Positions 10,680 to 22,165 are shown, counted from the stretch's first letter. The stretch is DNA of 64,000 nucleotides from Trichobilharzia regenti (GCA_944472135.2 OX235263.1:1657517-1721516); one strand, 5' to 3'. Numbers and translations are program-made. The notes: generated by a model not told the origin, from the letters alone.

Positions 10680-10935
10680 GGAATTCAGTCTGCACTAAAC
10701 AAAGGAGTAGACACATAACACTGACTACTAATTAGTGTGCAAACGAAGTATCGAATACAGTCCTGCAGGAGGTCAATCGCAAACCTGAATAGCTTAGTAG
10801 TGGTAACGTCTCTGATTGCAGGACTCACTGGTTGACGCGGGCTTGGATCTCAGAAGGGACATGAGATCGTTCAAGGTTGCTGACAAGTGTCAACAGGCAT
10901 GAAACCCCAGTGTAGCAAGGCTTCCTACCGATCTC
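10680..10935 (+). repeat. SINE-gamma copy (tRNA-like head)
   Basis: Shares with 22425-22690 a leader (GAATTCAGTCTGCACTAAACA) and a tRNA-like part with a diverged A box (TAGCTTAGTAGTGG) and B box (GGCTTGGATCTC). Polymerase III origin is inferred. Confidence 0.65.
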
Positions 10936-10969
10936 CTCCTACCATCGAAAAATTGTATTCATGTATGCT

Positions 10970-11110
10970 CTGTTGCATTTATATAAATGTGTATGACAAA
11001 TATACGTTTGATCAGAATTTGTAAAGTGCTTTGAGCAAATACGTTGCACTTTTCAGGTAAATTACGTTTTCTTATTGTTTGTCGCAATTTAACATTGGTG
11101 ACAGTCTTCG
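10970..11110 (+). mobile_element. Possible LTR end followed by primer-binding-like site
   Basis: The sequence ends CGCAATTTAACA followed by TTGGTGACAG, resembling the LTR/primer-binding-site junctions of gypsy elements in this window. No coding region follows. Confidence 0.3.
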
Positions 11111-12700
11111 TGGGTTTATAGGGCACATGAAGTGCGTTGTTCGCATCATTATGATTTTAAAAGGCTACTCTTCCTTAGTGAAACTTGTTTTGCTAACATT
11201 CTATGCAAACCGAGTTGACCGTATATAATCAGTCAGTTCGATGAGGTACACCTAATTCGCCTTATCACATCTAACTGTCAAATCGACGTTCTGCCGTACA
11301 TTTTTGGTAAATATGGATACTACTGTATAGCCTCTGGAGATGATTTTGTCGATAAAGAAAATTGTCTTCCATCGTCTATCTTTTATTTTCTTCATGACTC
11401 AATGGGTATTTGCGGTCATTTGAATTTAACTCACTCTTCAGCTACCCTACAAAACTTTATGAAAAGAAATGAAACTACTTGTGAGTAGTATGGAAATTCT
11501 AGTGAAATATATAATGATAATTTGCTTTATTCCAAAACAGTACTTGTGGTACAGAATCGAATTCTCTGCATTTTACTACAGTATTACATCCAGTTAGTAC
11601 ATTATCAATAAATAAAATTCTACACAGATTAAGGTAATCTCAGTTAGTTTTGACAAAAGCATATTGGCATGTCGGTAGCAAAGCCAAAACTGAACAGAGT
11701 GTTTGAAGGTGCTAGAAAAGGAGATACCAGCATATTTACTGGCGTAAACAGTAACAAAAAGGTCGAGATATACAGAGTGTGAAAGAACGAAGAAGAATGT
11801 TTTAGATAGAGTTTGTAAGAAAGAGGGAAACAAAGCAGCACATAACAGACAAAAGAGAAAGGGAAAAGAAAGAAAGAAAACGTTGTAGCTATAAACGATG
11901 TGAGTTGGAAAGACGAGATCCAGTTGTTCTACTGACTATTTAATAAGTTATAGGTATCACGCCTAATGCTTTCTTTGTCGCACAGAAAACGAACGAGCCA
12001 AGTAGGTTATGGTTGAGTTTTTGTACTTTCCAGTGCGAGCATATCGTTTTCTATATAGGCTTCTGGTTTTTCCTGATGAGATAGATACAAGTGGAGAGTT
12101 GTGAATGAAGAGGGTGGTGTGAGTTAGATGTAGAATGGATTTAGCCCATTTTTCGCATGAGTCCATGTGCCTGTCAACCAGAATATTAACAAGCTAGTTA
12201 AGTGGCACTCTGTGGCTTAACCTGCTGACAACCTTTAACACCCTACGTAATAAGATATAGTCCTTCTTCAATAGCCTTGGAAAAACTAAGGGGGAACAAT
12301 AGAGAATAATAGGCAGAATGCGAGAGTTAACGAATCGTAAGAGTAAGGGTTGGGTTTGGTTATTCCAGAATGTCCTTACCTTTTGATGTAGAAGGTAAGG
12401 TGGAATATTTTCTTAGAAATCATCTTGATATGAGACGACCAGGAAACTGGGTACAGCTGCTCAGGGAAATTATGTACACCTAATGTGAAAATTGCCATTT
12501 GTACAGATCTCACATGTTGTGTTGATTCTGCACTTCGTGTTGTGTTTCCTTCCTTGTCTTCTTTTCGTACCTCTTATGTTTTGCCGCAGTCCACTGGTTG
12601 TTAATTTCCTCTCTTTGACATTGAATATATCTCTCCGGTATTTGATACTTTTGTGTTCTGGTGAACGTCCCTTTATATGCTACTTATAAGTCATTTCAGT
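11111..12700. other. No confident feature
   Basis: About 1.6 kb of AT-rich sequence with only short ORFs. Several stretches look like decayed repeats but none could be assigned. Confidence 0.35.
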
Positions 12701-12714
12701 AGTACATTATTATT

Positions 12715-13475
12715 GTTATTATTGCTCCCTTGGGTTCCTAGTGGAACATAGGGCTTCAACTGCACGTCTCCATTTTCTTCTGTCCTCTGCTGTACTTTTC
12801 GCCTGCATCCATGTTAGTCCATACTGTTTCAACTCCTCTTCACACGATCTCCTCCATGTCACCCTTGGACGTCCCACACGCCGCTTCCCTTTCGGGTTCC
12901 ACTCGAGGGCTTGACGTGCGATGTCACCCAGCGGTCTCCTCAGTGAGTGTCCGATCCATCTCCACTTTCTCCTGCATATTTGTTGGGCGATTGGTTCTTG
13001 CTTTGTTTGTTCCCATAATTCCTTGTTGGTGATTCTTTCCGGCCATCTGATCTTCAGTATTGAGCGAAGACAGTTGTTAATAAAGGTCTGCAACAGGCTG
13101 TTGGAAATATTCTTTGTGACCCGCCCGCCAAGTTGCTGATCCGATCCGTATAGAAGAACTGACTTGACGTTTGTATTGAAAATCCGAATTTTGTTGTTGA
13201 TGCTGGCTGAGTGACGAAGATTTCCAGATTGATTTCAGGCTGATGAATGTGTTTCTCGCCTTCCTGATTCTCGATTTGACATCCTCGTCCGCTCCTCCTG
13301 TAGTTGAGACAATGCTCTTTAGATAAGTGAATGAAGTAACCTCTTTCAAATCCCTCCCGTTGATGGTGATTGACGTTGGATGTTGTTGCTGTTGTTGGTT
13401 GGTTATTTTTATAACCTCCGTCTTGTCTATGTTTACCTCAGTAGTACATAGGACTTGGTCAATTCATTATATATT
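12715..13475 (-). mobile_element. LINE2 (second non-LTR family), C-terminal part and 3' tail
   Basis: Minus strand. EVTSFTYLKSIVSTTGGADE and VKSRIRKARNTFISLKSIW are followed by RRKWRWIGHSLRRPLGDIA and GKRRVGRPRVTWRRSCEEEL, a C-terminal block common in invertebrate non-LTR reverse transcriptases. The sense 3' end is CCCTATGTTCCACTAGGAAC followed by an (AATAAT)-rich tail. The two halves lie in different frames, so the copy is inactive. Clade not assigned. Confidence 0.85.
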
Positions 13476-13559
13476 TTTTGCTCAACTGATCATAAAAGTA
13501 AATAAATTGTTTTAAGGAGAAAGAGTCAAATTCTTTCTAGTTTAACATAAATATCACAT

Positions 13560-13765
13560 AACTCATGAAGATATTCAACCAACCAGCAACACCAACAAGT
13601 ACCAATCACCATCAATAGGAGATGAATTTAAAGGAATCCGTCTACTTCACTTGTCTGGGTAGCACCGTTTCAACCACAGGCTGTAGGGATGATTATGTCG
13701 AAGCCGCGACAGTGATGAAAAGAGAACTCTTCATCACATTGTAATCGCTGTGGAGATAAACACAC
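13560..13765 (+). mobile_element. LINE2 fragment, left part
   Basis: Plus-strand match to the LINE2 segment FTYLxSTVSTTG; similarity breaks where PLE sequence begins. The LINE2 3' portion resumes near 14470. Confidence 0.65.
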
Positions 13766-14460
13766 AAAGAAAATTGCCTTACCATATATAAAGGATATCT
13801 CAGAAATCACTACAAGACTCTTCAAATCTTTAGGAATTGACGTCATACACAAACCAACAAAGTCGCTGCACTCAATTCTATATCAACCAAAAGACTCAAC
13901 AGCGAAAGAAGACAAAACCAACATCATCTACAAAATAAACTGTGACAACTGCGAAAAACACTACATTGGCCAAAGTGGACGTCCCCTTCGTCTTCGTATC
14001 CATGAGCATAAACTAGCCGTCAAAAGACATGATATCCACTCCCTCATATCATTACATACAGACAACCACGGACATCCATTCGACTGGGACAACGTTCGAA
14101 CATTAGACAGAGGAAACAGCAAGAATGACAGAGAATTTTTAGAAGCCTGGTGTTCCAATGAATCATCAATCAATAGACACATCTAGATAGACAACATTTT
14201 ATTAACCGATAAGAAGGAAACCTCACACACAAAGGTTCAAAGTTCAAGTCAAAGAAACAATCAGTTCCAATACAAGTAACCTAGAAGGTGTGAAAACACA
14301 CAAAGACAACCAGTCACGACGTTGAATGTCACCAGGAGAGATGATTAATAAACTCGTGGTGAAATCTAAATCCTCACTTCTATTCGAATTGAAGTATGCA
14401 CTGAAGATGTCGCTTAGTAGGGCGATGGAAACTTTGCAAATTAACCATCGAGCTCAGAGA
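13766..14460 (+). mobile_element. Penelope-like element 3' part with GIY-YIG endonuclease
   Basis: The plus-strand frame 13782-14185 encodes the PLE linker and GIY-YIG endonuclease: IIYKINCDNCEKHYIGQSGR (GIY...YIG equivalents), RLRIHEHKLA with catalytic Arg and Glu-like positions, then a segment ending HPFDWDNVRTLDRG and the stop after NRHI. This part is intact over about 130 codons, while the RT is absent. The 3' region carries a hammerhead-like motif. The element lies inside a LINE2 copy. Confidence 0.88.
14403..14445 (+). ncRNA. Hammerhead-like motif in PLE 3' region
   Basis: Contains CTGAAGA (fits CUGANGA), a short stem-II-like TGTCGC...GGCGAT, then GGAAAC. PLEs are known to carry hammerhead ribozymes near their ends. 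The extra G before GAAA and the weak stem III make activity uncertain. Confidence 0.4.
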
Positions 14461-14469
14461 ACACAACCA

Positions 14470-14965
14470 ACTCAAAAAGATTAACACCACCTGGAAACAC
14501 AGAAAGAATAAGATCAGACTTTGCAATAGTAGTATCAACTAAGTGTTTGTACATGGTTCGGCGGCCCAGTTACTACAGGGTTTCATCAACACTTGCCTTC
14601 CCGCCATAATGAGCAGAAGAAGGCGAGAATGGATTGCCAGTGAAACAGCCAACAGCCTTCTGCCTTTCAAATATGCAGAAGAAAGTGGAGATAGAGCGGA
14701 TATGCACTGAAGAGACCTTCAGTCGACATCACATACCAGGCCGTTGGGTAGAACGCAAATAGAGAAAGTGACTGAATGAATTCGGATCTGAGACTGACAT
14801 GGAGGAGATCGTGTGAGAAGAGAATTCAGGCTTACTGGAAATAGAGAAGTCGGTTGAAAGAGAGATATTAGAGAGCCAAGTGGGATAGAGATGTTTCACT
14901 GAACCCGTATGTTGCCCTCAGAAGTCAATGGATGAACAACTATCATATTACTTGTTATCAAACAT
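14470..14965 (+). mobile_element. LINE2 fragment, right part (decayed)
   Basis: Plus-strand blocks resembling QICRRKWRxxGYxLKRPSVDIT and LTWRRSCEK, with stops between them. Collinear with the fragment at 13560 and separated from it by the PLE. Confidence 0.7.
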
Positions 14966-15294
14966 GAAAGATGACTCAATCTAATAGCCTAAACCTGAGT
15001 AATTATTTACTTAAGAGTTTAGAAAAAATAATTTTAATAATTAGGACAAATCATGCGGAGCAGCGGTGTCTTGTTTTTCTATTTGAGAAGTAAACATCAC
15101 AAGATTACACAATAGACTTTTAGTAAATCTGAATGTACTTTAATACGGAGGAGAAAAAAGTTCAGTTATTCGGAAATCGGAAGCTTATCTCACATGACAT
15201 TAAACATTAGTTTATTATTATTATTAGCAGTGGCAGTTGTCGTAACATTTATCCATCTAATGTTGAAAATAAAATGGTTATCAGCGATTATTGT

Positions 15295-15725
15295 TGTTAT
15301 TATTATTCCCCTGGATTCTCAGTTGAACATCGTGGCTTCAACAACACATCTCCATTTTTCTCCTCTTGTCTTTAATCCTCTTTAGCTGACCTCACAATTG
15401 TCCACAAGCTTTCTTCTCTTCATACGATCTCTACCATGTCACTCTGGGACCACTGCACAGCTCATCGTTTGCCATTTGGATTCAACTCGAGGGATGATCT
15501 GGCGCGGAATCTAATTCGACGGCTCCCTCAATCAGTGTCCTGTCCAACTTCATTTTCTTCTGCATATTTGTTGAGCAGTAGATTCTTGATCGATTTGTTA
15601 CCAGAGTTTCTTGTTGCTAATTCTTTGTGACCAACCATTGGATCTTCAGTATGGAGCCAGTGAAGGCAGCTTTTGATGAAAGTCTGCATCCACTAAGAAA
15701 TTTTCTTACTGAATCAGTGTCTCCA
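15295..15725 (-). mobile_element. LINE2 3' fragment (decayed)
   Basis: The minus-strand copy begins with an (AATAAT)-type tail and the diverged end CGATGTTCAACTGAGAATCC. It then shows decayed WRWIGH-region sequence. No intact frame. Confidence 0.65.
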
Positions 15726-16169
15726 AGAGTGATCTTAGCCAATCTGCCAATCACTGGCTGATGTACTGAATTAATGATTATAGTGTCTACTGATTGCTGA
15801 TCAACCTGAGTAATTTGGTTTGCAAAATGTCATGGCTTTCTTTATATTTTTCCTTATTTATGAATGGTATATTCTCTTAGTTGAATTTGTTCCCACAATG
15901 AAATAAGAGAATATGTACATATTTCGTGATGTCTAATAGACGGTTTGTACCTGATGGAATGACGAAGGAAGTATATCCAGTGTTTTTTTTATGGTAATCA
16001 CCACTGTCAATGAATCTTATTTACAAAAGAATGGTTAATAAACAAAGAATACTCTTTTCGATAACCTATTCATCATCAGGCCCTATCTACAGTTACATAT
16101 CCATCCATAATAGTGCATGAATTAGTGTTATTAAACACTATTAGTGCTTGTGCACTGTTGTAGAGTGTA

Positions 16170-16440
16170 ATTCTATCATGGGTAAATTTTGTTTTGATAA
16201 AGTCTCACAGTGTTATACAGTAATGTTTACTGATGACAATGTTTCGAGCACAATTTATTACTGCTCATAATCATATCAAGGTAATCACACGACTTCCTAA
16301 ATTCATTTATATAGTTGCATTGTTTTTCACTTGATTTTCGCTTGATTTGATTGGCAACAGTATTTTCCATATTTCAGGTATGAGTGACGAGTTATTCCTA
16401 TTGCATGTGTTGGGTGTAGACTCGATGAACAAGGATTCAG
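16170..16440 (-). repeat. Left arm of PLE inverted repeat
   Basis: The minus-strand PLE 3' end includes codons for SLFIESTPNTCNRN and EIWKILLPIKS. The segment is repeated in inverted orientation at 16576-16855 with few differences. PLE 3' termini point outward on both sides. Confidence 0.85.
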
Positions 16441-16575
16441 TTGACCCCGAGAAGATAAGTAATTTAGAAAAAAGCTCAGCAATTGCAATGCATGCGCTAA
16501 CAAACAACCACACAATAGGGTGAGTGTGAGAGCGTTAAAATTCTAAAAAGTAATCTAAGTAGGTGGAGAGAGAGG

Positions 16576-16855
16576 TTGATTACTGAATCCTTGTTCATCG
16601 AGTCTACACCCAACACATGCAATAGGAATGACTAATCACTCATACCTGAAATATGGAAAATACTATTACCAATCAAATCAAGTGAAAATCAAGAGAAAAA
16701 CAATGGAACTATATAAATGAATTTAGGAAGTCGTGTGATTACCTTGATATGATTATGAGCAGTAATAAATTGTGCTCGAAACATTGTCATCAGTAAACAT
16801 TACTGTATAACACTGTGAGACTTTATCAAAACAAAATTTACCCATAATGGAACTA
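16576..16855 (+). repeat. Right arm of PLE inverted repeat
   Basis: Inverted copy of 16170-16440 (shares GTCTACACCCAACACATGCA and TCAAGGTAATCACACGACTT in complement). The spacer of about 135 bp (16441-16575) contains further PLE-like codons. Confidence 0.85.
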
Positions 16856-16896
16856 TCAGTGCTGTTTAAATAACATCGAATCAATAATAATAATAA

Positions 16897-17139
16897 CGTG
16901 TGTCGGTGGCACAGCGGTTGGGACGCTAGTCGACCATGCATATGGTCCGGAGTTCGATCCCCGGCCAACGACGCACTCCTTTACCTCGCTAAGCCAGAAT
17001 TAAAGCTGGTAAAGAGGAAAGGTTGGGCATGAGGCTAGCAACCCCATCCTGTAAAAATAAACACTGCTACAGAAACGTCAGGCTTCGAGCTTGAAGCCCT
17101 ATGTTCCACTGGGGAACGTGAAGGAATAATAATAATAAA
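16897..17139 (+). repeat. SINE-alpha copy (tRNA head, LINE2-type tail)
   Basis: The tRNA-like head has an A box TGGCACAGCGG at 16907-16917 and a B box GAGTTCGATCCCC near 16950. The body contains GGTTGGGCATGAGGCTAGCA. The 3' end, CCCTATGTTCCACTGGGGAA plus (AAT)n, matches the 3' end of LINE2. Confidence 0.88.
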
Positions 17140-17224
17140 ATATTATCAACAGATGACAGCTCAATAGAATCCACATAACAATAAACTGAATGTCATAAAA
17201 ATTAGGAAAGATAACAATAATACA

Positions 17225-18085
17225 AATTCATGAATTTCTGGTCTCTACTGAAGACCTGCCAGGGGATTAGTAGTGGCTGGCAGGATTTGCTTCTTTTGCA
17301 CGCAAAGCACTTGTCTGAGGCAAATCGCAATAGCCTCTGCTGTTCGAAGCATGTGGTACTGTGATGTTTTTGGTAATTTATTTGGCACCCGGTAGATGAC
17401 AGAGAAGGATTCTTCAGTGCTGGCTTAGCGGCTAGTTTGGACCAGGTGGTTTTACACTGAGCAATTGATGCTCCTTACTAGACCTTTATTTATCCATACT
17501 GGTAGATGTCCCTTAGCTAGCACGAAAAATCAAGTACCTAAAGCAACGGCCGGTATAACTCGCTCCACATGAGCAGTGGAATTGGTAGATAAAATTTGAA
17601 GTGACTAGTCTAGGTACTTCATCTTTCAGTCGAGGAATCACCATCGGTTGTGTAGAGAACAAGACGTGTAGTTTGCCAGCATTAAAAGTTCTTTGAACGG
17701 ATTTTCTTATTTTCTTCGTAATTATTTCACTTCATATATCGTCCTTGAATTGCACTCGTATATATAAAGAGGCTTCTTGTTAACGGATTGTGAGTCGTCC
17801 TTTTCCGCTTCCTTTGTCATTTGTTTCTTGATGAATTTGTCGGGATAGCTATTTTCGATCAAAGTTTCACAATACAATGCTTAATTCATCTTCAATTACT
17901 TCTTCTGAGCATATAGCTCTAACTCCGTGGCTGAGGATCTTTACTAAATTTATTTTGTACTGGAGAGGAACGAAGCTGTGAAAATGTGTGTGTATATTGT
18001 CATGTCCATGTATATTATAGATTATACGAGACAATTTTACGCTAGCAGTATCGTCTTGGATACAATTTTGGAAATGGACTACCAC
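17225..18085 (-). mobile_element. Penelope-like element, connector and GIY-YIG domain (decayed)
   Basis: Minus strand from 18085: a SFVPLQYKINLVKILSHGVR connector, then a decayed endonuclease including FHCSCGASYTGR, the GIY-YIG region. Several stops and frameshifts. Opposite in orientation to the related copy at 18745-19760. Confidence 0.75.
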
Positions 18086-18238
18086 GGTAATCTTACTACT
18101 TAGCTAATCAACACTGTTCGACACTGATGAAGAAAGTACGACTTCATGATGACGATAGAATTCATGCTCTGCTAACATTTCACCTTTGTAATCAGCCTAA
18201 ATCAGATAAAATTGTTTCACCCAGTTATACATTAATCA

Positions 18239-18312
18239 AATGCCGTTGATATAGTCCCTCTAGGTGAAGATGTTGACAAAATGTAGTTTTCTGAACACCC
18301 TGACCAGTACAG
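18239..18312 (+). mobile_element. Short RTE RT fragment
   Basis: Matches the YADDIVLLGEDADEMQ-coding stretch of the RTE family (compare 5990-6065), with a few substitutions and stops. Confidence 0.75.
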
Positions 18313-18336
18313 TGGGTCACACTTTTCGATCTTGTT

Positions 18337-18740
18337 TTGAATGGAAAGTGCTCCACATCTTTGCTAACAGGAACTGATGTGCCTCAAGGGATTGTACTCC
18401 CTCCATTTCTCTTTTCTTTCTTTTTGAATGGCCTTCCATTTTCTTCCAAAGCTAACTTCACTAAATATGCCAATGATTTAACCACTTCTATCCCAGTGAT
18501 TTCTGCATTGGAGTTCTCTTATATGAAGAAACTCTTATCAGATTTCACTTTATTAGTCTTAAAATGAGTCCATCTAAATGTCATACTGTTTGTTGATTTT
18601 AGTTTCAAATGCAAACAAGACTTGCGTCCACCAATTCCATCTCATGATTCTTGTAATATTGACAGCAATGTGATAGGGAATAAGTCGAATATCTCTTATC
18701 TCGACATCAGTCTGTCTTCTAATCTCAATTTATCGAAAGC
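18337..18740 (+). mobile_element. Non-LTR reverse transcriptase fragment (CR1/jockey-like)
   Basis: Encodes DVPQGIVLPPFLFSFFLNGL and FTKYANDLTTS, the equivalents of the RT motifs GVPQGSVLGPLLF and YADDL. The catalytic YADD is altered to YAND and stops follow near 18566. Clade is tentative. Confidence 0.65.
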
Positions 18741-18744
18741 CCAC

Positions 18745-19760
18745 ATGGAAAGGACAATACTTGCATTTTAATAGCTTTTGTCCACATAGCTTTAAACGTG
18801 GTCTAGTCAAGACTCTGTACTATAGAGCGAGGAGAATATGCTCTACAGAGAAACTAGAGGAGGAGTTTGAGTTCCTTGAAAAGATATTGAAGAGAAATGG
18901 GTATGCTCAAAGGTTCATCAACAAGTATGGAAGATCTGAAGTCACAAAAGTAAAACAAATCACAGTGGAAAAAAAGCCAGTCTACCTTCAGCTTGATTAT
19001 AAAGGTGAAAATATTGCAGCGATGATCAACAGAAGGCTGAGTACATCACTAGCTATAGCGTATCCTGCAGCTAAGCTCGTCCCCGTCTATCGAACAACTT
19101 GCTCTTTGGTGCAATCTAAAATCGATAGATATCCTTCTCATGTTACCTCCAACTGTGTATATAAATTTACATGTATCTGCGGGAGCAGTTACATTGGAAG
19201 GACAGAAAGAAGGGCATATCTACAATTTTCTGATCATGTACCAAAAAGCTTACGTCTAAAGGGAACAAATGCTTTAAACAGTGCCATCACCAGGCATCTT
19301 CTCGACACGGGTCATGAGATGGACGTTGAAAAGTCGTTCAAAATTATCAATAAGCAAAATAGCTCAATTCTCCTCAAGTTTGCTGAAGCCATTTCCATCA
19401 AGCGCATGAAACCTGATTTATGCGTCCAGAAAGAAGTGGTTATCAGCCTTTCTTTGCCCTGGTAACTGGATAATTTCACCTCTCTTTCCTCTGAATGTGA
19501 AATGCTAAAAGTTTCCATTGTGTTTGATTATTATTGTTGTTCGGAATAGTGGTTAATATTGTATATTTATATATGTATATATTTTTAGTGTATGAGTATA
19601 TTCGTCGATTGATTTCTGTTTAAACTGAACTCTGTGCCAGTATGTTAAAATTGTTATTGTAGATATATTTAATAATGTCTTTGCCATGTAAGCAGCTGAC
19701 GAGAAGGCAACGAAATAAAAGATGGTACCATTTTATTCTGCTAAAACTGTAGTTTTTGCT
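18745..19760 (+). mobile_element. Penelope-like element, connector plus GIY-YIG endonuclease, with 3' end
   Basis: An open frame of 234 codons (18761-19465) begins in the connector (NSFCPHSFKRGLVKTLYYRA and RNGYAQRFINKYGR). It continues to a GIY-YIG endonuclease with YKFTCICGSSYIGRTERRAY, SDHVPKSLR and TRHLLDTGHEMD. The end is IKRMKPDLCVQK and a stop. The RT half is missing, so the copy is 5'-truncated, but the endonuclease frame is uninterrupted. The 3' region (19470-19760) is AT-rich and carries a hammerhead-like motif. Confidence 0.88.
19686..19748 (+). ncRNA. Hammerhead-like motif in PLE 3' region
   Basis: Reads AGCA-G-CTGACGA, a short spacer, GAAA, then a palindrome (ATAAAA...TTTTAT) that could form stem III. 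TTC and TGCT follow, and TGCT can pair with AGCA as stem I. Stem II is poor, so catalysis is doubtful. Confidence 0.4.
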
Positions 19761-20597
19761 TTGTTCAAATAATCTCTGTTAGTCGTCTCATATCCTAATG
19801 ATTTCTAAGGAGATTTTTCGTTTGTCTTATAACATCAAGAAGTTGAGACTTCCCGTTTGCACAACTTAACCTCTTCTCCAACAATTTATTAATTAATGAA
19901 TTCTGTCCATTTTCCTTCATCATTTGCCATTATTATTCCCTGGATTTCCCAAAGTAAGATTTTGTTATATTACGTAGAACAGTGAAGGCTATCAGCAGTC
20001 ATGGTTAGTGGTGTACCTCTGCCTCAGATGACTGACATTACTGTCAATAGGGACTTGAATTCTTGCGAGCATTTGGCTAAAGTTATCTAGCCTGATACTG
20101 GACATCTTCTACGGGGGTGTAACCAGAAGAAACTTTATAAGAATTTATACTCACACAGCTATTGAATATAAAAATTCTACCATAGCGGCATATTTAGCAG
20201 TAGGCTTTGCGTGAAGAGAGAGTCAGGTGTCGGAAAAGAACTTATAAACCTTTCAACTCATTAATTGAACTGCAAAGTGTAGGCAAAGATTATCATTATT
20301 ACATGTATTATCTATGATACTATCTACTTATACTTCATTATGTTTTCACAAACCTTCAGGTTTTTGTGGTTTTATCATTATTTATTTAATTTTATGTATG
20401 TACTTATTTATCAAAGGAGCTAAATTGTCGTACTGTATATAAAAACGCTGGAAATTCTACTCTGAAAAATCACTACTGTCTGGAATAAAGTGATTATTAC
20501 CACTATTATTTAGCATTACGTAACCTGGTTATTTGTTTTCTTCAACTTTTATCTACTATGTGTAATTAAGGATTTCATAGTATAATTATCAAAAATA
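19761..20597. other. No confident feature (possible LTR remnant)
   Basis: AT-rich. Around 20435-20500 a TATATAAAA box is followed about 50 bp later by GGAATAAAGTG, an arrangement like an LTR promoter and poly(A) signal. No paired repeat was found. Confidence 0.3.
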
Positions 20598-20800
20598 ATA
20601 ATTTATTTATTTTATTTTTGATTACAGCGTGATTCCACACCGTATTTTTGGTACAAGTGTGGGATTTTCAACGTGGATATCGGTAGCCCAAAATTCGCAG
20701 GCCAACCATAGATATCAGGTGTGCGTCGGCGTGGGCTCGAACCCCGGACCATGTGCATGGTCGGCGAGAGTCCTAACCACTGTGCCACCGACGCATTTAC
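20598..20800 (-). repeat. SINE-beta copy
   Basis: Minus-strand tRNA-like head: A box TGGCACAGTGG, B box GGTTCGAGCCC (shared with 39543). The body includes GGTAGCCCAAAATTCGCAGG in plus orientation and the family end GATTCCACACCGTA, followed by an A-rich tail. It differs from SINE-alpha outside the head. Confidence 0.82.
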
Positions 20801-21664
20801 GCTAGAAAGAATAATTAAACAAAGAAAAGTGTGGATTCATTGGATCTGGGAGGTCAGAAAGAGGGAATACATTTGTGATATTGTGAATAATTTTGACGTG
20901 TATCACTGGCAGTCTCTAGTCAATGATTCTCAGTGTCTCCAGGATTCCAGTCTGAGAGGAAGTTCACGCCTCTACATGCAGCTCAAAGCAATAGTCAAAG
21001 ACTTTATGAATTAAAATGACAACTCATAGCAACTATATCACAACCTAATCCTATATCAGATAACACTGCTCGGCATGAAAGATGTTAGCATGGCATATGC
21101 AGCATATTCCCCAGCTTTCTTAACCGATACACAGTAAAATTTCGTTCAAACCTGTTCCCTCAGTCTAGTTAGAAGGCTTTTCCTAAAGTGGCTATTGTTT
21201 TAATACTACAGATAACTGTCAATTAGCGTAGTCTTAAATCTAGTAAGTCCATTGTCTGACGATGGGATCATCACTTTGGCTTGTAGAAGAGAGTTTCCAA
21301 ACTGCACATTTGCATCGAGTTGTTTGATCTTATAGCCATGGCCAAAACATCTAAGGACAGGCTGCCTAGTTGTGTCATTTCTCTGCGGATTTATAAATTT
21401 AGCTGCACCTGAGGAGAAAGCTATATAGAGCGAACAACTAGATAATTTAATAAAACGTATTAACTAGCATCTTCCTTCATCGCTCAGAAAAGGCTAAATA
21501 AAATCTCTACAAAGTTCTATTTCAGTTAGTTTGGTCTAGCATAACTAGATACTCACACGAATCCTCATGGTAAGTTGATATCCTCCAAGATTCATCGGGA
21601 AAACACGAAAGTAAAGCAAAAACTCAAAAGAACTTAGATATTGCCGAATAAACGTTGAATTTAA
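20801..21664. other. No confident feature
   Basis: AT-rich; contains LINE2-like decayed codons near 20900-21010 (QSLVNDSQCLQDSSLRG) that could not be assigned with confidence. Confidence 0.3.
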
Positions 21665-21669
21665 AGTTG

Positions 21670-21906
21670 ATTTTTTTCCTTCACGTTCCCCCAGTGGAAC
21701 ATAGGGCTTCAAGCTAGTGGCTTGAAGTTTCTGTAGCAGCGTTTATTTTACGGGATGGGGTTGCTAGCCTCATGCCTAACCTTTCCTCTTTACCAGCATT
21801 ATTTCTGGCTCAGAGAGGTAAAGGAGTGCGTCGTTGGCCGGGGATCGAGCCCCGCACCATATGCATTGGTCGGCGAGCATCCTAACCGCCATACCACCGT
21901 GGCTTA
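21670..21906 (-). repeat. SINE-alpha copy
   Basis: Minus strand. The tail end is CCAGTGGAACATAGGGCTTC in plus orientation; B-box complement GGGGATCGAGCCCC; head ending near 21904. Same family as 16897. Confidence 0.85.
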
Positions 21907-21914
21907 TCCAGATC

Positions 21915-22165
21915 ACTGAGAAAAGCCTTCTTTGCGGATGAGCTACGGATCAATTTCCATAGCAGACAAATGATCAATAGATATTTAAAGGATAAACTGC
22001 CGTTCTGGGCCATTTTAGTGTGTATTTATAGATTCACCTGCTCCTATAGAGCTAGTTATATTGATCGCATAAAGCGCACAATTTCCAAGCGCATCTCTGA
22101 ACAATTATCTGGCATGGTTAGAAAAAGGACAATGCAAAACAGTTACCAGCTTAATTCTTGAGCAC
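21915..22165 (+). mobile_element. PLE GIY-YIG fragment
   Basis: Encodes CIYRFTCSYRASYIDRIKRT and ISKRISEQLSGM, a recognisable GIY-YIG region with the Gly of YIG changed to Asp. Confidence 0.7.

Noticed and set aside
16907..16960. Possible tRNA gene from A and B box sequences (also at 20740, 22540, 39545, 43620)
   Set aside because: Each is followed by a conserved non-tRNA body and tail shared among copies, and no complete cloverleaf with paired acceptor stem was seen; they are SINE heads.
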